The translations under genes were made by a program, and so were the position numbers. Under the pieces are notes generated by a model. The model saw only the letters and a list, made by a program, of their open reading frames with translations, did not search any database and had not been told where the DNA came from. Below are positions 23,349 through 35,063 of a stretch of DNA of 64,000 nucleotides, in pieces (the first letter of the stretch is position 1; each line of letters starts with the position of its first letter). The DNA is from Sympetrum striolatum (taxonomy: Eukaryota; Arthropoda; Insecta; Odonata; Libellulidae), in contig OX388350.1 of assembly GCA_947579665.1 (NCBI GenBank), positions 3,410,001 to 3,474,000 of the forward strand, written 5' to 3'.

Positions 23349-25617
23349 TTCAAGTCAATACAGTAAAAAATAAATATAATAAATTGCTGGACCTTGTTTT
23401 TGCTAATTCAACAAATGTTACATGCTCCATGGTGGATGATCCTTTAACTAAATGTGATTCTTATCATCCGTCCATTGAATTAATAATAAATATTCCAAAG
23501 AAAGTAGAAATGGCCAAGGAAAAAGAGTTTTTACTTGACTATAAAAACTGTGATTTCTTTGGCTTAAATAGCTACCTTAATGAAGTTAATTGGCCTGTGA
23601 TATTATGTAATTTAGATTGTAATGAGGCTATGAATAGTTTTTATTCAATAATGTATCAAACTATAGAATTATTCACTCCTATCATATCATTTTGTAATAG
23701 CAGTTACCCTAAATGGTTTACTCCCACCTTAAAACAATGAATTTCTCAAAAGAAAATCCTACACAAAGTTTATAAGGCCTCTGGGAACTCCACCGATTAC
23801 CAAAAGTTTTCTGATATCTGTAAGAAATGTAAAGCACTCTCTAAATCCTGTTATGCTTCCTATATAAATACTGTACGGGACAACATATTAATTAATACTA
23901 AGTCTTTCTGGTCACATGTTAATAATCGTCGAAGAACTAAAAACATCACATCATCAATGTCCTATAATAGCATTAAGTGTGATAATCCTAAAGATATCGC
24001 TAATCTATTTGCAAAATACTTTTCTGGAGTCTTCTCATATGAGGATAATAATTCTGTTCCAAATTTTAACTTTAGTCATAGTATTAATATTTCAACAGTG
24101 AATGTTACCGTTGATGAAATTCTAAAAATTCTGAGGAAACTGGATGTATCAAAAAGCCCTGGCCCTGACAACTTGCCTCCGTTACTTATCAAAAACTGCT
24201 GTGAAGCCTTGGTCTTTCCCCTTTATATTATTTTTAATAAATCCTTAGACTACGGCATTTTTCCGGATTTCTTGAAAACTTCTTATATAATTCCAGTGCG
24301 TAAGAGTGGCAACAAAAATGATGTGAACAACTACAGGCCCATTGCTATCCAATCTGTTTTAGCAAAGGTACTCGAAAGTTTAGTGACAAATAGACTTACC
24401 CCACTTATTGAGAATGTTTTAGATGACGAACAACATGGGTTTAGGAGTGGCAGGTCTACTGTCACTAACCTATTATCTTTTCAGCACTTTGTCACCACTG
24501 CAGTATATGATCATCATCAAGTAGACACTATTTACTGTGATTTTACCTAAGCATTTGATAAGGTATGCCATTCCATGCTTCTAGCAAAGCTTAGTGCTTA
24601 TGGTATTAGTGAGAATTTTTTATCATGTTTCTGCAGTTACTTGTCTAATAGAAAACTAAAGGTGAAAATCAAAGGTATTACTTCTTTTCCCTTTGAAGGT
24701 GTATCTGGAGTCCCTCTGGGATCCCATCTGGGAACTATTTTATTCTTGATTTTAATTAAAGATATTGGAACCATAATTAAACCAATTAATTATCTTATGT
24801 ATGCTGACGACATTAAAATATTTCATACTATTGATTCGAATGCAGATGCTTCTGCACTGCAAAGGTGTTTGACAGATATCTCTGAATGGTGCAAAACAAA
24901 TGCTATGTTTTTAAATATTAGTAAATGTAATGTTGTCACCTTTTGCAAATCCAAGTCACCTATAATAACTGACAATTCAATAGCTGGAAAAAGTCTTGTT
25001 AGAATGGACCATAAGCTGGACTTGGGTGTTCTCTTTGTTTCCGACTTGTCTTTCAGTAGGCACATAGATACCATAATTACTAAAGCCTATAAAATTCTTG
25101 GTCTCATGTATAGAAATTGTAGGGATTTAAACAATATTTTTTGCTATAGACATTTATATATCACCCTAGTTCGACCAGTTCTCGAATATAGCTCAATAGT
25201 TTGGTCCCCTTCTTATCATAAGTACGACTTAGGCTTAGAGAGAGTCCAGAATAAATTTCTGAGATTGGTGGCTTTTAAGTTTGGAATTGAAAGAGAAAGT
25301 GGAGAATATGAAAAGACATTGAAATTACTAAATATACACACACTCTCTGCTCGTAGGAAGCAAAATGGAGCTCTATTCTTACACTCTCTGTTAAATAATC
25401 ATATCAAGTCTTCTTATCTTTTATCTCTTATAAATTTTAGGGTTCCAATTATTCATTATCCCATCATTTATTTCATATTCCATATGTATGTAATAATTAT
25501 TTGTATTTTCTGCCTATTTTTAGAATAATGAGAGATTTGAATAGTCATTGTAAATTTGCAGATATATTTTACTTTTCACATAATGTATTCAGAAATTTTG
25601 TTTTAAAATATGTTTAA
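23275..25617 (+). pseudogene. LINE reverse transcriptase with two stops and two frameshifts
   Basis: The frame continues from the endonuclease linker. It is interrupted by TGA at 23,738-23,740 and by TAA at 24,548-24,550; the latter falls inside the catalytic DFT-AFDKV motif A. The second catalytic motif YADD (24,800-24,811) is intact. Near 25,445-25,500 the frame shifts again: the true C terminus reads FRIMRDLNSHCKFADIF and ends at TAA 25,615-25,617. Family knowledge: this domain copies the element RNA at the nicked target. Few lesions suggest a fairly recent insertion, but the copy cannot make active enzyme. Confidence 0.85.
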
Positions 25618-25826
25618 TGGTGCAAAATTATTAAGGTGTATTTTTCTTTTATTGTAACATGTAATGTGTTATCTCCAATTTAACTGTAATTTTCATTTGT
25701 GTCAATCTTCTTTAATTAAGCTCATATGTTTATTTTCAAACTTTTCTAATGTTACCTTGGTCATTTTCAACATTTGTAATAGGACATCTGTCCATTTAAA
25801 TAAAGTATTATTATTATTATTAATTG

Positions 25827-26489
25827 AAAAGTGTTATTTATTATACAGGTACTTCATAATGAACTGTGCTGCTCTTTGATTTCAATCATTAATTGGAAAA
25901 AAACTATTAATAAACATTGCCCTCTAGATGTTAATCCTCAGCAGCATAAGTTATCCACACTAATATATATGAATTATGAAGAATTTCTGCTAATAAGAAT
26001 TCCTCTAGATAAATATGAACTATTTAGTTGTATAGGACATGGATTGCATGATGAAGCATGATTGCATTAGTAAAATGATTGACTTTGCACAGAAACCTTT
26101 GAGGATAGTCATTTCTTGGATTAACTGTCAAATAAAATGTTCATTGGAGTTTCCTAAATGGAATCTCTTTACCTTGTTGTTGATTTCATTTTGAAATTCC
26201 TCTATGATTAGAAATGCAAAGCTTTACTCTGACTATTTTTATTACTTAATTATTATTAATTACTTGATTTATTCACTTAATTTCCCCTGAACTTCCTTCA
26301 ATACATGCCAACTGCAGGTGGTGAAAGACAAATTCTTCACTTGCTTCTTCTCTTGACTCTGCCTTCCTTTCAACTACATAGTCATACCTTTTCAAAATGT
26401 AATGGAAACCAATAAGCAATATACAGGATAACATAAAATATATGCTCACACTAATTTCAGTATTGGTCCGTTCTGTTCAATCCTTTTAT
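25827..26489. other. no gene seen
   Basis: AT-rich spacer without recognised elements. Confidence 0.5.
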
Positions 26490-27240
26490 ATAATTTTTGA
26501 AGAGTCCGTCCGTACCTTCCCCCCTTTTTTTCTGAAACGGTTTAACTTAGGGATTCGAAGCTAAATGGATTGTGTTTCTACGAGTAAGAAACCCATATGA
26601 AAACTATTCCCATTACTGAGAAGGCTCGGGTTCAAACCCAGGAGTCCATATTACGGTTCAGTAAGGAGTACACGTAAACACCACTTTTATTGGTTGTATG
26701 GCTTATTTCTTTTACAAATTTAAATTAGAAGGAATCGTTGTTTAAAGTCTAGTATACCATTAAAAGAAGGTAAATTAAATAGAGTTTCTTTTTTTATTCA
26801 TGGAATAACGATTTCGATTAGAAATTGCTAGTATTTTGATAGAATAGAAGAGATTTTAGTTAAACTGCCCAACCTTTCCACCCTTTGTTTTCGAAATTAG
26901 CCGCTAGATGGCAGCAGCACCAGCAACAAATCTAACATTTGCATTTCTACGGAACTCTCGCACCCAATCTCCGCTACTACTAGTGATTCATGCTTAAACG
27001 AATCCCGCAGGGGTGAGGCAGGACCCCGAGATCCCGAAGGAGACCCCCAAGAACCCAAATACAACCTCCAGCAGTAAGAATGTCGACATCCCAGTCCTTT
27101 GAAAAGGTATACATGAAAATACATCTGATAGAGGTGCTGCCATCTAGCGGCGAATTTCGAAAAAAAAAGGGTTAGCAGGTAAACTGAAGTTTTACCGAAA
27201 TTTTCGAGGTTATAAACAAGTTCGTTCACATTAACGAATT
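26490..27240 (+). repeat. repeat family B copy, interrupted by a MITE
   Basis: It shares with 5,740-6,898 the order: gggttcaaacccagg motif, acacgtaa segment, cttttattggttg-type segment, aaattagaaggaat, gatttcgattagaa and aaattttcgaggt. The run is broken at 26,868-27,179 by an inserted element, and the family sequence resumes immediately after it. Confidence 0.6.
26868..27179. mobile_element. MITE, 312 bp, nested in repeat B
   Basis: The outer ends start CTGC/CCCAACC and finish GTTAGCAGG. A strong inner inverted repeat is exact over 17 bp (26,900-26,916 with 27,135-27,151) and extends imperfectly outward through tttcgaaatta. TAAACTG occurs on both sides (26,861-26,867 and 27,180-27,186) as a probable 7-8 bp target duplication. 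This would fit a hAT-like element. The GC-rich core has no transposase. Confidence 0.7.
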
Positions 27241-29499
27241 CGGTTGTTTAATTATCTCATTGTCAGTAAAACATATCGATAATTTTGGCCTGTGTTGGCG
27301 TCATGATGGTTTATAGCGACGTAACTATTTACAGATGTTTGCGCAGATTTGGTGTTAGCGTATCAACTAAATTACCTTCTGAGAAATCTAGAGATTATTT
27401 GTATACTCCCTGGTAAGTTGAAGACCTTTTTAATGTTATATTATGACTTAAATTATAAAGAATATCTATTTACAACATCGTATTTCCGCTGTCAACGAAA
27501 GTGAACGTCTATTGTTATGATATTTGTTATCTTTGAGGTGTTGAAATAAAAGTGATGAAGTAGCAGAATATTGAATATTTCACACCTGACAGAAAAGGTA
27601 AGGCGTAAATATATTTAATTATTTATAGAATTAAAAATGTATTAGTGCGATAATAATTATAACTTATTGTCACTATCAATTATATGGCATGGAATTATGT
27701 ACAAGTTAAAACTGATTTTCTAAACTTAGGTCCAGTATTATAACATGTATTTAGAGTTGACCTTGACTGAAATCTTCACTTAAACTCTAATAAACTCTAG
27801 AAAAACGTATTATAGTCGATATTTAAGCCTTCATTGATATTTAACTCTTAAAAATAACATTAACCGCAATAAATCATGGACGTAAACAGACCATATGGCG
27901 GAAATTTCTAGAGCTCAAACCTCAGTTGGTTTATCGCTGAAGATATGTTTATTTAGTGGTATTTTTGGTTGAAAATCCTCAAAATATTCCAAATAAATTG
28001 GTCTGTTTCATTTATACAGATATTTCTCGTGACATTGACATTTTTTCTTTGTAAATCATAGCACATACGTTCGGTGCTGTGAAGTGTTTTTTATGCTACA
28101 GAAACATTATAATTAGTTATAAATTGGGTAAAAATAAAACGTAAACACCGTTAAACGGGAAAATTACCAGAATTTCAATTGATCTCTTGAATTTCACTAC
28201 TGGCAGAGCATTACAATTCATGGTGAAAGTGGGAAAAGAGAATGGCATGCGAAAGTCGGGCTCAGAGATTTCAAACACACAGTTTACTGGGCATTTAAAA
28301 GGCACTTACGAAGAAACAGACATCTATAGAAGTGCTAAGATCATGTGATGGATGTTAAGAGTGGAGATCTCTGGTTGTATTGGAGTGGAAAGTTAATGAT
28401 CTAATTACACTTCGGTCGTTGATAAGATTACAAGTGGAGACGGGAGATACTCGAATATCTCCGATTATACGTGCGATCGTAGAGCTGTAAGCGAATTGGA
28501 GAGACGTTTGCTGCGCATTAAAACGCAGTTATGATGATAAACTCTTAAAGCGAATGCGGGATGAAATGCGAGAGTGGGTGATTACGAGTTGGGCTCGCAC
28601 ACAAGGACGAAGTGCTCTGAATTGCGTCAAATACTGAAAATGAAGAATTAATTGAAGTAGGAATTGGCAATGAGTTGTATTTTTGATTTTTTCGCAATTA
28701 TTTCAAATTTTATAATCATTTTATTTTGATGAACATACGTAAGTTAATAATTGTGTACCCTTTTACGTGTACGCCACTTTTTAACCCTCTAAATAATTTA
28801 TTTATTAGTGTATTACGTTTTCTTTACATGTCTTTTTTGAATTCCGCGGCATTTTGAGCCAATTTCCGGCTTGAATACACGTACTCGTCTACTTAGTTTA
28901 TAATTTGGTCACTAGGGTACTTCCTTAACTGGCAGTTAATTTCCGGTTCTTGCGGTTAAGGCGTAAGGAAACGTGGTATTATCAGATTCTTAATCTGCTT
29001 ATTTCTATTACATCTTACGCGATTCCGAGGTGTCATTTACGCCAAATTGTGTTTAAATGTCCACAGAATGTTGATTTACTTTAGTTTTGCAAATTCGAGT
29101 CGGATAAATTGTTTAAAAGTGAATGTAAACAAAGTCACCTTGGCAGCTGACGTAGACTATTGTTGTGATTTGTTCGCTAAATACTTTCTTTTGGTGACAA
29201 AGACGTGGAATCATTACCCGGTGAGTGTATGCGTTCGCTAATTGTAATCAACGCATAACTTATGTTATTAAGTAAGTTATTTTACTCCTTAAGTGAGCAT
29301 TGCATTATAGGGTTTAGTGAATGCTTTTTTTGTTTTAGAGATAGCTTAAGATTTTGAGTGTGTGAGACATGCATTTTAGTTAACTCTCAGCTCTTGAATT
29401 GCAAATTTTTTTGATTAAATGTAGTAGTCGTTGTCAGTTACTCGCGATAAAAAATCAGTGATAATAGTAAATCAGTGAAGTAGTTAATTAGTTGTTAGG
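27241..29499. other. no gene seen
   Basis: Mixed-composition sequence with chance ORFs only. No recognised repeat; no exon could be defended. Confidence 0.45.
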
Positions 29500-29893
29500 A
29501 GTTTTTTAGTGTGGGATGGTTTTCCCGAGGACTCCCGTTTCGTCGGACGGCTGCTGAAGCAATTGCATCGCGGACCTTGAGCGAGAGGACCTCCGCTCGA
29601 AGGGTTCGGCTCCCAGTACCCTTGTCTTGCGCATACGGAAGTAGAAAAGGGATCCCCGTTGACGAGTGGTCTCCGATGGCAGTGTTTCGAAAGCAGTGTG
29701 TTGGGGATGCGGAACATTCCATTGATTGAGGGAACAATCGAATAATTCTATTCTTATAATAGATACACGAACAAACAAAAATATGCGAACACATACGAAC
29801 ATAAAAATCCTGTTAGCCTGATTCGAACCCGGGACCTTGGCGTTGGAGCGTTGTCATGCAAGCATGCTAACCACTCTGCCACCACGGCCGCTT
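29500..29893 (-). mobile_element. tRNA-derived SINE with GC-rich body
   Basis: Reading on the minus strand, the head (29,892-29,812) has an A-box-like TGGCAGAGTGGTTAGC and a B box GGGTTCGAATC. The acceptor stem does not pair, so it is tRNA-derived rather than a tRNA gene. An AT-rich linker and a CpG-rich block (about 29,720-29,515) follow, which I take as the SINE body. Several overlapping open frames in that block result from its composition. The element's exact 3' end is uncertain. Confidence 0.55.
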
Positions 29894-29969
29894 AATCTTT
29901 GCTCTTTTTTTAATAGTTCTCGTAGTGTCGATTCAAAAAGTAAATTACGTGCCTCAATAAGAATCTTCA

Positions 29970-30190
29970 TTCAATTTCCGTTGGTAATTGTCTCGACTCT
30001 TTAAGACGATTCCTTCTAATTCATCCCTTCAAAACAAATAAAGCCTGCATCCGATAAAACTAAAGTTTGCATGTATTCCTTATGGAACCTTATCTGAGCG
30101 ATCTTTGTTCGAAACCAGCGAAGTTATCGAATTAAATTAATAGGGTTTTTCCATCCTGATCTCAGAGAACATGCGTGTAATGTTTTACGC
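29970..30190 (-). repeat. repeat family B fragment
   Basis: In reverse orientation it carries the tcgaaccagcg/ctcagat-like motif, the ggaatacatgcaaact segment and ttttgaagggatgaattag. These match the order seen in the copy at 5,900-6,060. Confidence 0.5.
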
Positions 30191-31334
30191 GAAGAGATTG
30201 AACGGCGTCGACTAAAATGGAAGACAAACACACGAACTCGCACAACTTGGGATTTATATTTACACGATTTAAATCAAGTATGACGGAACATTGGAGCCTA
30301 TCTAATCACTTCGTCATTTACTGCGATCTTATCGAAGCGTATTACTTTCGTGGACTCGCGCATTTGCAGCCTTCTCCAGTTCCTTTGAAATTTCGGTGGA
30401 ACTTTTGCTTTAACTTAATCTAAAATTTCAATCCCATTCTTAATTAATGAAAGAACCCTTCAGGAAAGTTTCTTTAGCATTTGATGCAGATTACGTTAAT
30501 CGCCAAAAAACTTACTTTCGCGAATCACAGGATGAACATGGATCGTGCACTTGTTTCAATAAAACCACTTGTTAGCAGAACTATCATATATAGCGAGCTA
30601 TTAATCGCTAGAACTGGCCATTTTAAGTTCTTCACCAACTGAGCGTCACTGTGTGTGCACATAAGCAGCTAGAAAACAAGTTACCAGCGTGTATGCGGGA
30701 ATACGACCAATGTGTTTTAAGCCTTGGTCGCTGGGAATAAAAACCACGAGCGTTCGATAATCTAAAACGTTAAAAACCTCACATTAAATCCATCTTGAAT
30801 GTCGTTCTGTGTCAATGGAGGATATCTTTGCGTATTCCAGATGATTTTCAACAAAGTAGCTGAAATTGTTTGGAGCGTGAGTTTGAATTCTGAGTTGAAA
30901 AGTTTCGCTCCCGCCATTTGTATTGTATCCTGAAGACTGTTTAATCTCTGTGCCCGCCCAATGGACAAATTAGACGCTGTCTAATTCTTTCTGTATCCCG
31001 AAAACGTCTCGAATCTAGACATTTTCCGAGATCCATATGTGCATTATATAATGTGATGTCTTGAGCATTTCACTCGGAAATTTACATTACATAAACATAT
31101 ATTTACTCTGTTTTTATTTCTTGCAGGATACTGAGGCAGTTCTAACTTCTAAATGACAAATAAACGGTGAGTACTTTAAGATTTCTATTCTCGTCTCATT
31201 TAATAACTCGGTCACTACTTCCCATTGAGCACACTACACTTGTCGTGGGTGTTTATGATTTACATTTTATCAAAAAGAGCATTAGTAATATTCCCACAAC
31301 TTCATTATTTCATGGATGTGATATTTTTCCAAAC
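30191..31334. other. no gene seen
   Basis: Nothing recognised apart from a 40-nt segment with good splice-site-like borders (31,127-31,166), discussed under rejected observations. Confidence 0.45.
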
Positions 31335-31560
31335 TTCTCGTTTTTACTTTTTCCCTATACGTAGTATAGAGAAAGTATTGTATTCGCAAAATAATTCGAC
31401 CTCCAGATTTCGACGGAAATAGATGTTTTGGGGCCCATAGAGCACGTTTTCGCTATTTTCCCGAACATATCTCTCTGTGTGTCTGTCTGTCTGTGGTTAA
31501 AAAGTTTGTGGGCGCTCTATCTTAAAAAGTAATTATCCTATCATTTTCAAAATTCATATT
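31335..31560 (+). repeat. repeat family D copy (gggcgctct family)
   Basis: It opens tactttttccctatacgtag, is followed by agagaaagtattgt (an imperfect inverted repeat), and later has a tgtctgtctgtctgtgg run and gtgggcgctct. The same order occurs at 56,500-56,700 and 60,765-60,965. The class is not identified. Confidence 0.6.
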
Positions 31561-31639
31561 TAGAATTTTCCTAACAATGCCAAAAGTTGGTTAGTTCTTG
31601 GTGAATATCGCTTAACTTATCCGGAACAAAATGTCGTTT

Positions 31640-31945
31640 CAATGTCGTTTTGGCTCATTGCTGTTATGCCGCCCTTTTGGGTCATGGATGTTGCTTCTGC
31701 CCTTTTGGCTCAAGTATGGTACTGCCGCCTCATAGGCTCATGGATGGTACTGCCGCCCTCTTGGCTCTTGGTTGGTACTGCCGCCCATTTTGCTCTTTTG
31801 TGGTTCTGCCACCCTTTTAGCTCATGTGTGGTTCTGCCGCCATTTTGCCTCATGGATGGTACCGCCGCCCTTTTGGCTCATGGATGGTACTTTTACCATT
31901 TTGTCTTATGGATGGTACTGCCTTCTTTTTGGCAAATTCATTCAG
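31640..31945 (+). repeat. minisatellite, period about 31 bp
   Basis: About ten diverged units of the form ttttggctcatggatggta followed by ctgccgccc. The period is not a multiple of three. The single open frame across it (31,642-31,953) is a by-product of the repeat. Confidence 0.85.
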
Positions 31946-33477
31946 CAGCTTAAAATATTCCATATTTCGGTGATAATTGAGTCTGGCCGCTCATCCTCGC
32001 AGCGACGCTTAACGAAGGCAAACCTCAAAAGGGCGCCAAAGTTATGACCGGACACAGTGCGGATTGCATTTCCTGTGTGTTTCTCGTATTTCTTAATTTC
32101 CTCAGCTGCATTCTTTTGTACTTTCCCTTGGTTTGTCGGTCCATGGGTTCTGATTGATTGCGCCCGGTTTACCCTATTCTTCCAATTAAGAATAGAGTAT
32201 ACATTTGGCTTGCTCAGGGAAAGGGTGCGCTAGAAGTGGTGGGGTAGCGTCCTAATAGGGCGTCCGATACTTATTAAATGAAAGGCATTTTCTACCATAA
32301 GAGAACGACTTGTATCCTTGACTCTAAGCTGACCAGAGGTCACTCTGTTCGCACTTCTTGATCCACGCTGACCGCCTTTTCCTACCTCTCTTACAAGCAG
32401 GTTTATAAAAAAGTTTAAGCATTGAATTCAAAAGCCTTGCGTTACTCATTACCGCTCCCAGTCTCAGCATCACTGCGACATTAATAACTGGTGTCAGTTG
32501 TGGTACGGGGAGGGGTCTAAAAAAATTGACTAACAATATCGTCATTGACGGAGTTATAAAAGAAAAGAAGAAAAATGGATATAGGTATACAGAAAAGAAT
32601 GAACAAGTGTGACTTATTTACATAAAAATCAATATCTCACAAACTGAAACTTACTGCAAGGTGAGTTTAAAATGCAACGATAGGAAAGGTATCAGTAGTA
32701 AAAAATAAAAATTATATACATGATAGAAAAACAGAATATTAACTAGATTAAACTATGTGAATAATTTCCATTAAATTAGCATGAACAGGATTTCGCTTAG
32801 TAAAAGCTCGTCGTTTTCAGAAATTTGATAATCAAAGGGAGATTGAATTAAGATAAAAGCGTCCGTTTTGACATGTTTTGATGATTTGCTACACTTTGAA
32901 TGTGGAACGAATTGATTGGAGTCGTCAACTGTATTAAATGGAACAGACTTCGATTTGCTGCGATCGTGTTCTCTCCGATGAAAATGGGAGTGAGCTGGAA
33001 TGTTTAGATTAACGTAGGTAAAATTCTGTGGTGAGAGTAGAAGTGTTTTTTCCTTAGGTCTTGAAGATTGGAAGCTACCGAAAGTTCAGGTCAAGGTACT
33101 GGATTTCAACACAATTATTAAAACTTAAACTCTACCTTTTATTTTCATCATCTTCAATTTTTTTATATGTTTATTTTTTAACCACAATTAGGCATTTTTG
33201 AAAAAATTGTCTGTTTTTGGATATTTGTAAATTTTCAATTGAGTTAATGTTTTAAAAATTATACTTATTATGAAGCTGTTTTTAAATATGAAATCAAAAT
33301 TTCATTTGTTATAGTAAAAATTGAATTTTTTCAAAATATTTCGTTGAATTGGACTAATTTTAAAAATCATACCTTGATCTCTCCAAATAGTGAAAAATCC
33401 TTTTTACTGAGCAAGTTACGAAAAAATCGGCATTTGTTTTGTAAATTTACAGTTAACCTAGTATAATTTGGACCCCG
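31946..33477. other. no gene seen
   Basis: Low-complexity AT-rich DNA with no recognised element. Confidence 0.45.
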
Positions 33478-33955
33478 CGCACTATCATCTTACCCTCCAC
33501 CCAACCCACTCCCATCCCACTTACCATACCTACTCCCCTTCCACCCTCTAACCCCACCAGCTCCAACCACAACCTCTACCCCACCAGCTCCAACCCCACC
33601 CTCTACCCCACCCTCTACCCCACCCTCTACCCCCACCAGCTCCAACCACAACCTCTACCCCACCCTCTACCCCACCAGCTCCAACCCCACCCTCTACCCC
33701 ACCCTCTACCGCACCCTCTACCGCACCCTCTACCCAACCCTTTACCGCACCCTCTCCCCACCCGCTCCCATTCCACCCTCTACCCCACCCACTCCTTTCC
33801 TACCCTCTACCCCACCCTCTACCTCACCCGCTCCCCTCCAACCCTCTACCCCAATCTCTACCCCACCCGCTCCCATCCCACCCTCTACCCCACCGTCTAC
33901 CTAACCCACTCCCCTCCAACCCTCTACCCCACCCACCCTCGAAAGCCAACCACCC
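33478..33955. repeat. C-rich minisatellite, G-quadruplex-prone on the minus strand
   Basis: Variants of ccaccctctacc and caccagctccaacc repeat for nearly 480 bp with a basic period near 12 bp. The complementary strand has many runs of three or four G separated by 2-5 bases, the layout needed for G-quadruplexes. Peptides read from either strand are artefacts. Confidence 0.9.
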
Positions 33956-34194
33956 TATCCCTCTCGCTATCCCAATCATTCCCACATTTCCTTGCCACTG
34001 CTTCACCTAGACCCTTAATCCTACTCCCAACTTTATGACCCATCGACTTCGAATCCTCTGCCCTTCCCAATAAAATCCCTTTCTCTATAATGCCCACTAC
34101 GCACTCAATTCCGGCCCTCTCCCAATCAATTGCTTCCTTCCCTTCCTCTACCATAACCATCTCCCATCATTCATTCTTTATTCTTTCTTCTGAA

Positions 34195-34730
34195 TTAGAC
34201 AGTAGGTAAAATAGGGGTAATTGAATCTAAAGGTACAAAGTTCATAAATTATACACATCCCCGCCTTTCACATCGTAACATATCTATACATTCAGCAATA
34301 GTTGGTTTGGCTAAGGGCGTAAGTTTTTATGTATTGTATACATTTAAAGTCTTGGAGCACTTTAAAAATTCCGGCCTTACAAACTTCTATGCTCTACATA
34401 TTTGAAAATATAGTTTGGCTCGGGAGAAAAATATTGTTTTTCACTTCTTATTGATCTTCCAAATCAAACATCAGGACAAATATGGGTAATTCATTGTAAA
34501 GGTACAGAATCTACAAATTATTCATATCCCCGCCTGACACATCGTAAAAAATCTATACATTCTGCAATTGTTTGGCTAAGGACGCAAAGTTTCTAAAATC
34601 CATATTATACACAAATCAGGTCACAGAGCACTATACAAATTCAGTCCTCAAAAATATTTTAATATTCATAATTGAAAATATATTTTGGCGCGGAAGAAAA
34701 AAAACGTATTTCACTTCTGATTCGTCTTCC
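34195..34730 (+). repeat. tandem dimer of a 270-bp unit
   Basis: The segments at 34,195-34,458 and 34,465-34,730 match in order: gggtaatt, aaaggtacag, atccccgcct, acatcgtaa, atctatacattc, tttggctaagg, ttgaaaatata and ttcacttct. They are clearly diverged and no ORF is shared. Confidence 0.7.
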
Positions 34731-35063
34731 GGGGTAGAGCGATGCTTTAGAGGTTTTTGGAAGGACCTCAACTCCTTCTCGCCCCTGGATGCGCTGTGCA
34801 ACTTCTTCCATCTTCTTTCGCTTGGCCGTGAATTATTTTTCCTGCTTTTTGAAGGGCACCAAGAAGTCCTATGGAAGGAAAATTACGGAAATGAATCTTT
34901 TATTTCCCATCGAATTATTTTTTATGAATAGAAAAGTAAATCTTAACATAGATCCAAGGAAAACAATAATATTGATGCCTAGACTGTATCATTATATACA
35001 CAGAAGTAGATTGAAAATTCAGCTTCATTCACTTCAGATTCATTCATCTTCTATAATTTATGT

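Larger units (their letters stand above)
22818..25826 (+). mobile_element. 5'-truncated non-LTR retrotransposon (Jockey/CR1-like)
   Basis: Homology begins at NVRGIRTK, the start of the endonuclease domain, so ORF1 and the 5' UTR are missing. The endonuclease, the linker, the reverse transcriptase (KSPGPDN, YRPIAIQSVLAK, GFRSGRST, MYADDIKIF) and the C terminus follow in order. A 3' UTR of about 200 bp ends in an AATAAA-like segment and an ATT trinucleotide run at 25,806-25,826. Clade placement is from general resemblance and was not computed. Confidence 0.85.

Noticed and set aside
29494..29802. Overlapping ORFs of 72-99 aa on both strands.
   Set aside because: They arise from the GC-rich SINE body; several frames are open at once and none resembles a protein.
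29812..29892. Functional tRNA gene on the minus strand.
   Set aside because: A and B boxes are present, but no acceptor stem forms and no usable anticodon arm was found.
31127..31166. A 40-nt segment between tttatttcttgcag and GTGAGTAC resembling an exon.
   Set aside because: Good borders but too short, not open in context and with no partner exon in reach; chance is likely.
33824..34160. Gly/Trp-rich ORFs on the minus strand.
   Set aside because: Translations of the C-rich minisatellite and its flank.
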